Source of the DNA: Croceivirga sp.
GTDB taxonomy: Bacteria > Bacteroidota > Bacteroidia > Flavobacteriales > Flavobacteriaceae
Direction of reading: 5' to 3'
DNA length: 64,000 nucleotides
Assembly (NCBI GenBank): GCA_028284935.1
Contig: JANQQQ010000016.1
Location: 22,730-86,729, forward strand
Shown: one piece after another, positions 48,474 through 57,673 of the stretch
Layout: each line of letters begins with the position of its first letter
How positions within the stretch are numbered: position 1 is the stretch's first letter
The notes under the pieces: generated by a model
What the model saw: only the letters and a program-made list of their open reading frames with translations
The model's database searches: none
What the model was told of the DNA's origin: nothing
Position numbers and translations under genes: made by a program

Positions 48474-49406
48474 ATGAAAATAGGGATAATAGGGAGGTCG
48501 GAATTGACGTATGAATCTATGCTTATGGCAAGGCAAAAAGGGCATGAAATTACCTTTATTGTAACGGCAAAGGAAGCGCCTGAGTATAAATATACAAGCC
48601 AAGATTTTAAGGATTTTGCAAATGAAAATAATATTCCCTTTGTTCATGATCCTAAGATAACGGCATCTAAATTAGAGGACTTAATTGGGGAAACTTTCCC
48701 TGACATATGTATTAGTGTCAATTATAGCGGGGTAATTTCTTCAGAGGTAATTGAAATGTTTCCTGGAGGAATATTAAATGCCCATGGGGGTGATTTGCCG
48801 AAATACCGAGGAAATGCCTGTCAAGCTTGGGCCATTATTAACGGAGAAAACCGCATCGGGTTGTGTATTCATAGGATGGTAGGAGGAGAGCTGGATTCTG
48901 GGGATATTATCGCAAGATCATACAAAAAAATAAATGTTAATACTCGTGTCGGAGAGGTTTATGATTGGATGGAATCCCAAATTCCAATATTATTTACAGA
49001 AGCTATAGAAAGTCTTGACGCTGATTCGAGCTTTGTTTTGGAAAGGCAATCCAAAAACGAAGAAGATGCGCTCAGATGTTATCCAAGATTGCCCGAAGAC
49101 GGCAGGGTTAATTGGACCAACTCTCCGATTGAAATATTAAGGACCATAAACGCAAGCTCTGAACCATTCTCTGGGGCCTATTGTACATATAAGGGCAATA
49201 AACTACTGATATGGAGAGCAGAATTATTTGAGGACTCCGAGATTTTTTGTGGCATTTCGGGGCAAGTAATACATATTGATAGAGAAGAGGGTTTTATTAT
49301 TGTGATTGCCGGAAACGGTAAACTAAAGATTACAGATGTTGAATATGACAATAGTCGTTCATCACCTGATAAGGTATTTAACTCCATAAGGGCAAGATTG
49401 AAATAA
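48474..49406 (+). CDS. Sugar N-formyltransferase-like protein
   Basis: 310 residues of the formyltransferase fold. The catalytic Asn-His pair lies in LNAHGGDLPKYRG (about 102-104), and the catalytic Asp in GGELDSGDII (about 139). A C-terminal Fmt-type beta-barrel follows (INASSEPFSGAYC, LLIWRAELFE). The donor is expected to be N10-formyl-tetrahydrofolate. The locus context suggests formylation of the amino sugar made by the upstream aminotransferase, as in other O-antigen formyltransferases (WekD/VioF types). It is much too far from def/fmt-type gene order to be the housekeeping initiator enzyme. Confidence 0.85.
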   Translation: MKIGIIGRSELTYESMLMARQKGHEITFIVTAKEAPEYKYTSQDFKDFANENNIPFVHDPKITASKLEDLIGETFPDICISVNYSGVISSEVIEMFPGGILNAHGGDLPKYRGNACQAWAIINGENRIGLCIHRMVGGELDSGDIIARSYKKINVNTRVGEVYDWMESQIPILFTEAIESLDADSSFVLERQSKNEEDALRCYPRLPEDGRVNWTNSPIEILRTINASSEPFSGAYCTYKGNKLLIWRAELFEDSEIFCGISGQVIHIDREEGFIIVIAGNGKLKITDVEYDNSRSSPDKVFNSIRARLK

Positions 49407-49563
49407 CATATCAATTGTCAAATAGATGTGGTATACAAAGTTGCTTGTTAAAAAGGAATTTTCAGTACAAATGGAAACTTTCCAGCTTGAGGGCTCCGAA
49501 CAAGGATGTTCTTATTAAAAAGAGAGAATAGGCAAATTGATAATCGTATCAATACCGTGAAAT

Positions 49564-51156
49564 ATGAATGATTTTTACATAACATGGGAGTATCTTGTTA
49601 TATACTTGATTCCAAGTATTATATCTATAATAAGCCTAAGATTGGTGAAAATACAGGGAACCGATCAATTCTACCATGAGCTTATCATTAGAGCTATAAA
49701 GAACAATCGCAACAGATTTATCAAAGAAAATCCTTATATCATTGGGGATAACAATATGGCCTACCCCCAACTGCTTCATTGGGTATTGTCATTTTTCCCT
49801 CTGAAGAATATTGCTAGAAATGCCATAATTATAAATTTGTTTTCCACAATGATATCAGCGATATCATTGTTTCTATTTGTAAACTTTATTCTTGCCTTCC
49901 CCCAATTTGATTTTTTGGAAAATCAAAAAAAAGTGGTTCTGCTTACAGGTCTGGCTTACGCATCATTTCCTTTTAGTTACGATATGATCAATGCCAAGAA
50001 CATGGGTATAAGTGCCCGGGGAATAGGTCTTTTTTTAGGTCAGGCATATTTGTATTTGATATCACTGTACCTGATTACCGAAAACCTTTACTTTTTGGCA
50101 CTTCTGATACCTATAAGCATATTGATTTTTTTTTCTAGCGCTTTTTCCATGCAATTCATTTTGTTTGCAACTCCTATTATTTCAGCGCTTAGTTTAAATA
50201 TATACATATTCATTCCCTTATTGCTTGCTTTTTTTATTTGCTATGGCTTGAAGCCACATTTTTTCAAGGGGCAGTTTACCCATAAAAAACTATATAAATT
50301 GCATTTGGCCGAACGTTATATTTTACAGACTCGCTTCAGTATATGGAGGGATTTGGTATATGATTTTTGGATACTGGTTTTTGACAAAAAAGTTTCGATG
50401 GTTGAAAAAATAAAATATATCTCATCGAACTCCATTGTTGTCGTAGTATCCTCAATGCCTTTCGCTATTTTAACATTGGTCTATTTCATACATAACCCTA
50501 CTTTTCCATTTCTGTTTATACCAATTTTAAGTTGTTTTATGGTATTTCTATTGACCTGTTTTAGAAACACCCGTTTTTTAGGGGAGCCAGAACGATATTT
50601 GGAATTTTGCCTTGGCTATTTAAGTATTGTGGCTGCTTTAGGGTGTATGGTTTTTCCATCATTATACTGGCTTCTATTTGGATATTCGGTACTGTTTATA
50701 GCTTTAAGGTTGTTCTTCTATGTATACTATTCCAAAACCAATCGGAATGTTATCAGAAGAGATGAAGTCAAAGAGATCAAGGAGAATCTGGAGAGAATAA
50801 TTGATGAAAAACCCAACAACAGTAATAATATACTGTCAAATTCTACACAGTACGCCAAAATATTATTGAATCCTAAATGGAAAACTTTTTGGCATCCATT
50901 ATTTCAGCAAAATGTTGGAAAATATCACTTTGTAGATTTGTTTCCCGAGTCTTATGATTTTATTTCTGAAAATGTGATTCCTGATTTGATCGCTGACTTT
51001 AGTATCAACTATTTTTTATGTGACTACACAAGGGTTGAGTCCTCAAGAAAACATTTTATTGAAGGTTTAGAAAAAAAGGGAATTGTCTTAGATAATGTAA
51101 TGACCAATACTGATGATAACAACCTAATCCTATATAAGGTTTGTCAAAAAAGCTAA
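49564..51156 (+). CDS. GT-C-like multi-span membrane protein with a soluble C-terminal tail
   Basis: 530 residues with about 10 membrane segments. The first extracytoplasmic loop (VKIQGTDQFYHELIIRAIKNN) carries an acidic motif (D-x-x-x-H-E) of the kind found in GT-C glycosyltransferases that use polyprenol-linked sugars. The last 130 residues (from about 395, NRNVIRRDEVKEI) are soluble, with YHFVDLFPESYDFI, resembling the C-terminal domain of some oligosaccharide transferases. The exact reaction is unknown; candidates are a glycosyltransferase or a polymerase-related enzyme. It follows a 157-bp gap with no recognisable promoter and overlaps wzx by 16 bases. Confidence 0.7.
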   Translation: MNDFYITWEYLVIYLIPSIISIISLRLVKIQGTDQFYHELIIRAIKNNRNRFIKENPYIIGDNNMAYPQLLHWVLSFFPLKNIARNAIIINLFSTMISAISLFLFVNFILAFPQFDFLENQKKVVLLTGLAYASFPFSYDMINAKNMGISARGIGLFLGQAYLYLISLYLITENLYFLALLIPISILIFFSSAFSMQFILFATPIISALSLNIYIFIPLLLAFFICYGLKPHFFKGQFTHKKLYKLHLAERYILQTRFSIWRDLVYDFWILVFDKKVSMVEKIKYISSNSIVVVVSSMPFAILTLVYFIHNPTFPFLFIPILSCFMVFLLTCFRNTRFLGEPERYLEFCLGYLSIVAALGCMVFPSLYWLLFGYSVLFIALRLFFYVYYSKTNRNVIRRDEVKEIKENLERIIDEKPNNSNNILSNSTQYAKILLNPKWKTFWHPLFQQNVGKYHFVDLFPESYDFISENVIPDLIADFSINYFLCDYTRVESSRKHFIEGLEKKGIVLDNVMTNTDDNNLILYKVCQKS

Positions 51157-52445
51157 CAAAGTCTTTATTAATATATGGCATAGGCGCGGGGCTTAGTCAA
51201 TCCATTGTCATTTTCTTACTTCCAGTTTATACGTCAGTACTGAGCAAAGAACAGTATGGAGTTTATGAACTTCTGTATTCAGGGTTTTTACTTATGAACT
51301 TGCTGGGAATGTGTCAAATGGACTCGGCTGTGGGGAGATACTATTACGAAGCAAAAAACAAGCGAGAACGAAATGCATACGTATTAACGGGACTAATGGT
51401 TCTTTTGTTTTTAAGCGCAGTAACGGCCTGTCTTGGGTTTGTCTTTAGTGAAACTATTTCTGCATGGATTTTTAAGGTTGAGGAATACAGCAGGGCCATT
51501 AAAATAATTGCCTTGACCATACCCGTTGCGAACTTTTATAATTATTTCTTACTTATCGTAAGGTTTGATAATAAGCAATGGTACTATGTCATTGCCACCC
51601 TGTGCCAGATACTTCTGACGGCTGGCCTGACGATCTTTTATTTGTTTCAAAAGAACGAAGGAATAGCAGGAATTTTTAAAGCCAATTTATTTGGGTTCTT
51701 AACTGCCAGTCTGATAATATTCTTTTTTTATGGGAAATCTTTTGTTGCTAAATCAAAGTTTGATAAAAAAATATTAAAAGAATACTTTCATTTTTCTTTA
51801 CCTCTTTTCCCAGCGGTAATCGGCTCTTGGCTGAACAACCATATTTCCAAATTTTTAATGTTATTATATTTAACAAAGGGCGATATTGGAGTGTATGCTA
51901 CTGGACTAAAAGTGGCTTCAATTTTTAAATTTGGCGATTATATTTTTAGAATTGCTTGGACCCCATTTTATCTTGGCGAACTAAACAAAGAAGGGCATAA
52001 GGAGCTTTTTGCCAAAGTGTACAACTATGTCTTATGTTTTTCTGGGCTTGCATTGTTGGGATTTTTCCTGTTAGATCGTTTGATCATATCCCTGTTGGTT
52101 TCGCAGAACGAATTCTTGGAAGCATCTAAATATGCTCTGCCTTTGGCATTCAGTATAGTTCTGGTATGGCTCGTCCAAGTTGTTGGTATTGGACCGATTG
52201 TTGCAAAAAAAACAATCTATAACACGTATAACTTCTTTATCAGTCTACTGGTGTTTTTTGCCTTATTTTTCATCCTCACTCCCTCAATGGGGATTAATGG
52301 TGTTGTCATAAGTCAGATAGGAAGTGCCCTGACCCTATTTATGGTTAGCTGGTACAACTCTAACAAACTATATTTTATCAATTTCAATAAAATATATACC
52401 GCTATTTTTATCTTCTTTATATTGCTTTTATTATATCTCAATTGA
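51141..52445 (+). CDS. wzx: Wzx-type oligosaccharide flippase (MATE/PST family)
   Basis: 434 residues with about 12 membrane helices. It begins MSKKLTKSLLIYGIGAGLSQ and has YTSVLSKEQYGVYELLYSGF, then SLPLFPAVIGSWLNNHISK, all typical of polysaccharide flippases. It moves the undecaprenol-linked repeat unit across the inner membrane. The start is TTG at 51141, within the end of the preceding gene (16-base overlap); no good ATG is available. The stop TGA shares its last base with the next ATG (TGATG). Confidence 0.88.
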   Translation: MSKKLTKSLLIYGIGAGLSQSIVIFLLPVYTSVLSKEQYGVYELLYSGFLLMNLLGMCQMDSAVGRYYYEAKNKRERNAYVLTGLMVLLFLSAVTACLGFVFSETISAWIFKVEEYSRAIKIIALTIPVANFYNYFLLIVRFDNKQWYYVIATLCQILLTAGLTIFYLFQKNEGIAGIFKANLFGFLTASLIIFFFYGKSFVAKSKFDKKILKEYFHFSLPLFPAVIGSWLNNHISKFLMLLYLTKGDIGVYATGLKVASIFKFGDYIFRIAWTPFYLGELNKEGHKELFAKVYNYVLCFSGLALLGFFLLDRLIISLLVSQNEFLEASKYALPLAFSIVLVWLVQVVGIGPIVAKKTIYNTYNFFISLLVFFALFFILTPSMGINGVVISQIGSALTLFMVSWYNSNKLYFINFNKIYTAIFIFFILLLLYLN

Positions 52446-53794
52446 TGCCAGTATCTGAACTGCTACATGTGCAAGACTTTATATGGTTGCCCTTGATATT
52501 GGCCACTTTTCTTTTGTATGCGTTCTCCAAGCTCGTAAGATACGATTACGCCCGTTCTTTTTACAAAAACTATTTGTTTGATTCTGTTTTTGTCCGATTG
52601 TTTGGTTTGACCCTTGGGCTTTTGGTGATTTTAATTTATTACAAAGGTCATGGGGATCCAGTAGGGGTCTATTTTTTGAGAATTTCAAAACTCCGGGAAG
52701 TTTTTGAATCAGATTTGGTTTCCGTTTTTAAATACATTGTGTATGGGGGCAAATCGCTGAACGATGTCACTCAAAATCTACATTTGTCCCCTTTTTATTA
52801 TACCAGTACAGGGACAACTACGGTAGTACAAATAGGTCTGTTTTTCAGTCTTTTTTGCAACAACAGTTTTCTTTCCCTTAACCTCATATTTACACTGCTA
52901 AGTCTTATGGGGACATGGAAGCTCTGTGAAGTGTTTTTAACTATTTTCCCAAATCACCCTAAGGCAATTGCCATTAGCTTTCTTTTTTTACCTTCTCTCT
53001 GTTTGTGGGCCACAGGTCTGTCCAAGGAATCACTGGTGTTATTTGGAATGGGATATTTAACATCTGCTTTTTATAAGTTTATAATTCTAAAAAGAAGAAA
53101 ATGGAGATACCTAGTTTTGTTGATTGTGATGTCCATGTTGCTGATTAAGGTTAAGACCTATATTTTTCTGTTCTATGGCGTAGCTTTGTTCTCATGGTAT
53201 TTGATCAAATCGTTTAAAAGAATTCCAAAAAAAGACAGACTCATTTATATCCCAATAAGTTTTTTCTTCTTGTTGATTATTGCGATTGGTCTTGGGTCGA
53301 TTTCAAGCAGTTTTTCCGAAAGGTTGTCTTTTGATGCAGTGGGGGACTTTTTGAGGCAAAAATACCATTATGCAACCCATGTCAGACCTGGCGGATCAAG
53401 TTATAGCATTCCGGAATTGAAGGAATCCATCATCAGCAATCTAAGCATATATCCTAAACTTTTAGCCATAGGAATGTTCGAACCCTATTTATGGCAATCA
53501 AAAAAGCCCATCATAATGCTTAGCGGGTTGGAAACATTGGCATTTCTTCTTTTAACCATATGGATGATTCTAAAAGTAAGATTGAGAGGCATGTTTAATA
53601 TGATAATCAACAGTCCCGTTCTATTATCCATTCTGGTGTTTACGTTTCTTTTGGCCCCTGCGGCTGCCTTGGTAAGTGGCAATTACGGCACTTTGGTTAG
53701 ATACCGGATGCCTTTTCTACCATTTTTGTCGTTGTTCCTTTTAATATTGATCGGTTCGAAAAAATTGCGAATAACATTCTCCAAAAAGGAATAA
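52445..53794 (+). CDS. Multi-span membrane protein of the glycan locus, function uncertain
   Basis: 449 residues from the ATG in TGATG (52445), with about 9-10 membrane segments. Loops contain HGDPVGVYFLRISKLREVFES and NLHLSPFYYTSTGTTTVVQ; the loop HYATHVRPGGSSYSIPELK lies in a large extracytoplasmic loop. It could be a second GT-C-type enzyme or a polymerase, but has no motif that decides this. It is placed directly between the flippase and the Wzy-type gene, so an undecaprenol-linked glycan role is likely. Confidence 0.65.
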   Translation: MPVSELLHVQDFIWLPLILATFLLYAFSKLVRYDYARSFYKNYLFDSVFVRLFGLTLGLLVILIYYKGHGDPVGVYFLRISKLREVFESDLVSVFKYIVYGGKSLNDVTQNLHLSPFYYTSTGTTTVVQIGLFFSLFCNNSFLSLNLIFTLLSLMGTWKLCEVFLTIFPNHPKAIAISFLFLPSLCLWATGLSKESLVLFGMGYLTSAFYKFIILKRRKWRYLVLLIVMSMLLIKVKTYIFLFYGVALFSWYLIKSFKRIPKKDRLIYIPISFFFLLIIAIGLGSISSSFSERLSFDAVGDFLRQKYHYATHVRPGGSSYSIPELKESIISNLSIYPKLLAIGMFEPYLWQSKKPIIMLSGLETLAFLLLTIWMILKVRLRGMFNMIINSPVLLSILVFTFLLAPAAALVSGNYGTLVRYRMPFLPFLSLFLLILIGSKKLRITFSKKE

Positions 53795-53797
53795 TTA

Positions 53798-55087
53798 ATG
53801 AAAAGGCCGAACAAAAAAAACATTTCTTTTCTTGCCATTGCCCTGTTGTTTTTTTTTCCATTGATGAAATTCCACATTCAATCAAAGGCCATAATTTTAA
53901 GCGCTATTGCGATATTAATTGTTTCAAATAAGGAAAGATTAAAGAAGACCATAAAAAGTGTTGACAACCACATATTCCTGGTAAATGTTTTATGGTTTGT
54001 ATGGTTGGCCATTACGCTCATTTACTCGGAAGACGTTTCACGTGGGTTGAACGCTATTCAAAAAGGGTTGCCTTTTCTAGTAATTCCAAGCATTGTATTT
54101 TATTTCATCCCCTGTTTAAAGGAGAATCAAAGACAAAGAATTTTTCAGTGCTTTATCATTGCCAATTTTATTTTAGCGACCTCCCTTTTTCTTTATTTGC
54201 ACCAAAAGTTTTTTTCAACGTATCAACGAATATATGTTACAGACGAGAACGAATTTGATATTGCCCATTATATCCCATATCTTATTAATAATCAAACATA
54301 TCTATACCATCAAACAGACCCTGAAGGTTTCCCACTTTTTTTCCATAAGTCCTACTTTTCCATAGGAATCGTTTTTTGTATTTTTTTAATGGTTAGAGAT
54401 TTCTTTTTCAAATCGAAAACGTGGTTTAGACGTACCTTAGAATCAGTTCTACTTCTTTTTTTTATTACCAATCTCCTAATTTACCAATCTTGGACTCATG
54501 TCGTTTTTTGTGTTTTTGCTTTTCCGGCGTACATGGTGTTTCTTAAATTGGAAAAATTGAGCAAAACAAAATGGTTCCCCTATTTTATGGTGTTCTATAT
54601 TTCTTTAGGGATAGTCTTTTTCATTTCGTCTTACGAAACGCGGTATAAATTGTATGAGGCATATAGTATTAGAGCAAAAATAAACCAGTGTAGTTTTGAA
54701 CTGTTTGAGAACAGGCCGATTTTTGGATATGGAATTGGAAGTGTTGAAAAAGAGCTTACAGATTGTTACGAAAGAAAGCTTGAAAAGGATGAGACCTATT
54801 TGTATCCTTTTCAAGAAAAGCAAAATACCCACAATAATTTTGTCTTTATATATCTAACAGGAGGAGTGATAGCCCTAATTTTGCTTTTTATGATGTTGGG
54901 CAAAGGTTTTTTTATTTCAATTAGAAACAACGATCCCATATATTTTATTTTTTTGACATTGGTAGTTTTTACGATGTTGTTTGAAAACGTCTTTAGCAGA
55001 ATTTATGGCATCTTGTTCTTTGTTTTATTTAACAGTGTCTTGCTGCAGCAATACATATACAAACATCCCAAAAAAGTAATGGCATAG
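53798..55087 (+). CDS. wzy: O-antigen polymerase/ligase (Wzy/WaaL family)
   Basis: 429 residues with about 11-12 membrane helices and one large extracytoplasmic loop (about 145-200). The Wzy_C signature region is FGYGIGSVEKELTD, then NTHNNFVFIYLTGGVIALI with the conserved His-Asn pair. It either joins repeat units (Wzy) or attaches the polymer to lipid A or protein (WaaL-type); the presence of Wzx and Wzz in the same locus favours Wzy. Its stop TAG overlaps the GTG start of the GT4 gene by one base. Confidence 0.83.
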   Translation: MKRPNKKNISFLAIALLFFFPLMKFHIQSKAIILSAIAILIVSNKERLKKTIKSVDNHIFLVNVLWFVWLAITLIYSEDVSRGLNAIQKGLPFLVIPSIVFYFIPCLKENQRQRIFQCFIIANFILATSLFLYLHQKFFSTYQRIYVTDENEFDIAHYIPYLINNQTYLYHQTDPEGFPLFFHKSYFSIGIVFCIFLMVRDFFFKSKTWFRRTLESVLLLFFITNLLIYQSWTHVVFCVFAFPAYMVFLKLEKLSKTKWFPYFMVFYISLGIVFFISSYETRYKLYEAYSIRAKINQCSFELFENRPIFGYGIGSVEKELTDCYERKLEKDETYLYPFQEKQNTHNNFVFIYLTGGVIALILLFMMLGKGFFISIRNNDPIYFIFLTLVVFTMLFENVFSRIYGILFFVLFNSVLLQQYIYKHPKKVMA

Positions 55088-56211
55088 TGACAAAAAAGAT
55101 TTTGTTGACCTCAAACACGGCATGGTCAATATATAATTTTAGGATTGGACTTGTAAGAACGCTTTTAGAGAAAGGTTATGATTTATATGTCATGGCACCT
55201 AATGATAAATACGTTCATGAGCTTGAGAAATTGGGATGCAAGTTTATCGAAATAAAAATTGACGCAAAGAGTATTAATCCTTTTAAGGAACTCATGCTAT
55301 TGCGTAATTATTACTTTAAAATAAAACGAATAGATCCAGATGTTATCTTATCGTTTACCATTAAGTCAAATTTGTACGCGGCATTTTCGGCAAAAATATT
55401 GAGAAAACCAGTAATTGTGAATATAACGGGTTTGGGAGATGGATTCACCAAAAAATCTGCTTTGAACACAGTGATTAAATTAATGTACAAATTTTCTTTT
55501 AGTAAAGTAAATACCGTTTTTTTCCAAAATGATGATGACAAGAAACTTTTCCTTGAAAGTAATTTGGTAAAAGAAAAAGTATGCGAAAGGTTGCCCGGTT
55601 CGGGAGTTGATATCAATTACTTTTTTCCAATGGAAAAAAAATCAATATCAAATAAAGGAGTTTTGAAGTTTTGCCTGATTTCGAGATTACTATGGGATAA
55701 GGGTGTTGCAGAATATGTGGAATGCGCCAAGATTTTAAAAGAAGGAATAAATAATCTTGAATTTCAAATTCTTGGAAAGACCGAAGAAAGCAATCGTGGG
55801 ATTCCACAGGAGACAATAAATAAATGGGCCTCTGAGGGCTACATCAAATATTTGGGCTTTTCAGATGACGTAAGGCAACATATTAGAGAGGTTGATTGTG
55901 TTGTACTTCCTTCTTACTATAGAGAGGGGGTTCCTAGAAGCCTTATCGAGGCAGCTGCCATGGGAAAACCTATTATTACCACGGACAATGTGGGCTGTAA
56001 AGAAATAGTTGATCATGGAGTTAATGGCTACCTGTGCAAAAAAAGAGATGTCAAGAGCTTGGAATTTGCTATCAGGGAATTTATTTCCTTAAAAGAGGAA
56101 GATAAAGAAACAATGGGGCATAAAAGCCGCGAAAAAGTGTTGAATGAATTTGATGAAAAAATAGTAATTGACAAATACCTAAAAAAAATTGAGCCTATTC
56201 TTTTTCATTAA
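55087..56211 (+). CDS. GT4-family glycosyltransferase
   Basis: 374 residues, GT-B fold. The N-terminal domain begins KKILLTSNTAWSIYNFRIGL; the C-terminal donor domain has the E-x7-E-like motif in YYREGVPRSLIEAAAMGKPII and the nucleotide-sugar segment SRLLWDKGVAEYVECA. It resembles PglA-type enzymes that add the second sugar to the lipid carrier. It is the only clear cytosolic glycosyltransferase in the locus. The start is GTG at 55087, overlapping the wzy stop by one base. Confidence 0.88.
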   Translation: MTKKILLTSNTAWSIYNFRIGLVRTLLEKGYDLYVMAPNDKYVHELEKLGCKFIEIKIDAKSINPFKELMLLRNYYFKIKRIDPDVILSFTIKSNLYAAFSAKILRKPVIVNITGLGDGFTKKSALNTVIKLMYKFSFSKVNTVFFQNDDDKKLFLESNLVKEKVCERLPGSGVDINYFFPMEKKSISNKGVLKFCLISRLLWDKGVAEYVECAKILKEGINNLEFQILGKTEESNRGIPQETINKWASEGYIKYLGFSDDVRQHIREVDCVVLPSYYREGVPRSLIEAAAMGKPIITTDNVGCKEIVDHGVNGYLCKKRDVKSLEFAIREFISLKEEDKETMGHKSREKVLNEFDEKIVIDKYLKKIEPILFH

Positions 56212-56524
56212 AGTGGATTTAGTATAAGACCCTTGGCCAAGAGAATTCTTTTCCAAAGCTTCTATTCCATTGATGCTTTATGGAATTTTTGTAGAGGGCA
56301 TACCGATTAAAAGGGTAGTTGATTTTTTTGGCACGTATTGCTAAAATGTTCTGGAGCTAAATGCTTATGGTAATTTTGCGAGACACCGGTAGTGTTTCAG
56401 GGCATCTTCTTCTGCTGATACCCTTCCAGGAGTTTGTGTGTCAATTTATACCACAGTGAATGATGTTTTGAGCACTGTCAAAATGTGTTCAGTTTAAAAA
56501 GCATAATTTTACAAAAAGCAAAAG
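56212..56524. other. 313-bp non-coding gap inside the polysaccharide locus
   Basis: No supported gene is visible. A 7/8 match to the -7 promoter box (TAATTTTA, 56504-56511) ends 13 bases before the initiating-transferase start but lacks a well-placed TTG. A short open stretch ends in YTTVNDVLSTVKMCSV and could be a relic, but no family is recognised. The gap separates the assembly genes from wbpL and the UXS-like gene. Confidence 0.5.
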
Positions 56525-57673
56525 TTGTTTTTTTTAGAGACCGCCATATCAATATTTATAGGAAGTTTTCTGTTGACTTACCTTACTATTCCTAAAGTCA
56601 TTAGGGTTGTTGAACACAAACGTTTAATGGATGACCCAAATCAGAGAAGTTCACATTCGAATAGGACTCCTACATTAGGTGGGATTGCTTTTTTTTACTG
56701 TTTGGTTTTTGCTCTTTTTTTTATCAGGGGCAGAGCTGTTTTTGATGAAACGATGTACCTTATACCAGGCTTAACGATTCTTTTCATTGTTGGTCTAAAA
56801 GATGATTTGGTAGTTCTTTCCCCGGGCTCAAAATTAATAGCTCAAGTTTGTGCCATAGCCTTTGTTTTGTCAAACGACAGTTTTGTTATAGAATCACTTA
56901 ATGGTTTTTTAAACATTTATGAGATTCCATACTTCCTCTATGTTGCACTGGCAGGTTTTATGATGTTGACAATAATCAATTCATATAATTTAATTGACGG
57001 TATTGACGGCCTTGCTTCTATAGTTGGTATTGTGATAATGATAATCTATACTACTATATTTTACCTTTCTCAAGAATATTTCTTCGCATTAATTGCTATT
57101 ACAATGAATGCATGCTTAATGGCATTTTTTGGATTCAATGTATCCTCTGATAAAAAGATATTTATGGGAGATACAGGTTCCTTAATAGTTGGTTTTATAA
57201 TTAGCGTGCTTACCCTAAAGTTTTTGGCATTAAAACCCGAATCTTATGAGGGACTCCCCTTTTTATTAGAGAATGCACCATTAATAGCTATAAGTATTCT
57301 TATTGTACCCCTATTTGATACAGCTAGGGTGTTCACCATTAGAATTGCCAATAAAAAAGGGCCGTTTTCTCCGGACCGAAATCATGTCCACCATGTTTTA
57401 ATCGACTTTTGGGGTCTCTCACATAAACAAGCTAGCTTTATAATAGGATGTTTTAATATCATGTTTGTAGTTCTTTTTGTCATTTTGGGCAGTAAGGCAA
57501 AAAACCTAGGTATGGTAATTATGTTAGTCAGCGTGGTTATTCTTCTTGGCTACATATTTTTCAGATATAATTATAATTTCAGCACTTTAAAACAAAAAAT
57601 CCTTTTGAAACGTAAAATGGATTCCATTAGAGGGAAGGCCGAAAAAAAGAAGGTAAAAAAACACAAGACTTGA
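56525..57673 (+). CDS. wbpL: Undecaprenyl-phosphate GlcNAc/FucNAc-1-phosphate transferase (WecA/WbpL family)
   Basis: 382 residues with about 10-11 membrane helices. Diagnostic sequences are [29 protein letters not shown] (Asp-Asp), [23 protein letters not shown] and [11 protein letters not shown]. It starts glycan assembly by moving a sugar-1-phosphate from a UDP-HexNAc to undecaprenyl phosphate at the cytosolic face. The start is TTG at 56525; the first ATG would remove the first helix. It overlaps the next gene by 4 bases. The precise sugar (GlcNAc, FucNAc or QuiNAc) cannot be told. Confidence 0.9.
   Translation: MFFLETAISIFIGSFLLTYLTIPKVIRVVEHKRLMDDPNQRSSHSNRTPTLGGIAFFYCLVFALFFIRGRAVFDETMYLIPGLTILFIVGLKDDLVVLSPGSKLIAQVCAIAFVLSNDSFVIESLNGFLNIYEIPYFLYVALAGFMMLTIINSYNLIDGIDGLASIVGIVIMIIYTTIFYLSQEYFFALIAITMNACLMAFFGFNVSSDKKIFMGDTGSLIVGFIISVLTLKFLALKPESYEGLPFLLENAPLIAISILIVPLFDTARVFTIRIANKKGPFSPDRNHVHHVLIDFWGLSHKQASFIIGCFNIMFVVLFVILGSKAKNLGMVIMLVSVVILLGYIFFRYNYNFSTLKQKILLKRKMDSIRGKAEKKKVKKHKT

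Noticed and set aside
54030..54050. CACGTG core inside the Wzy gene (and another near 20574 in DUF4175)
   Set aside because: Flanking bases do not form the GTTCC...GGAAC palindrome, so they are not further parS-like sites.
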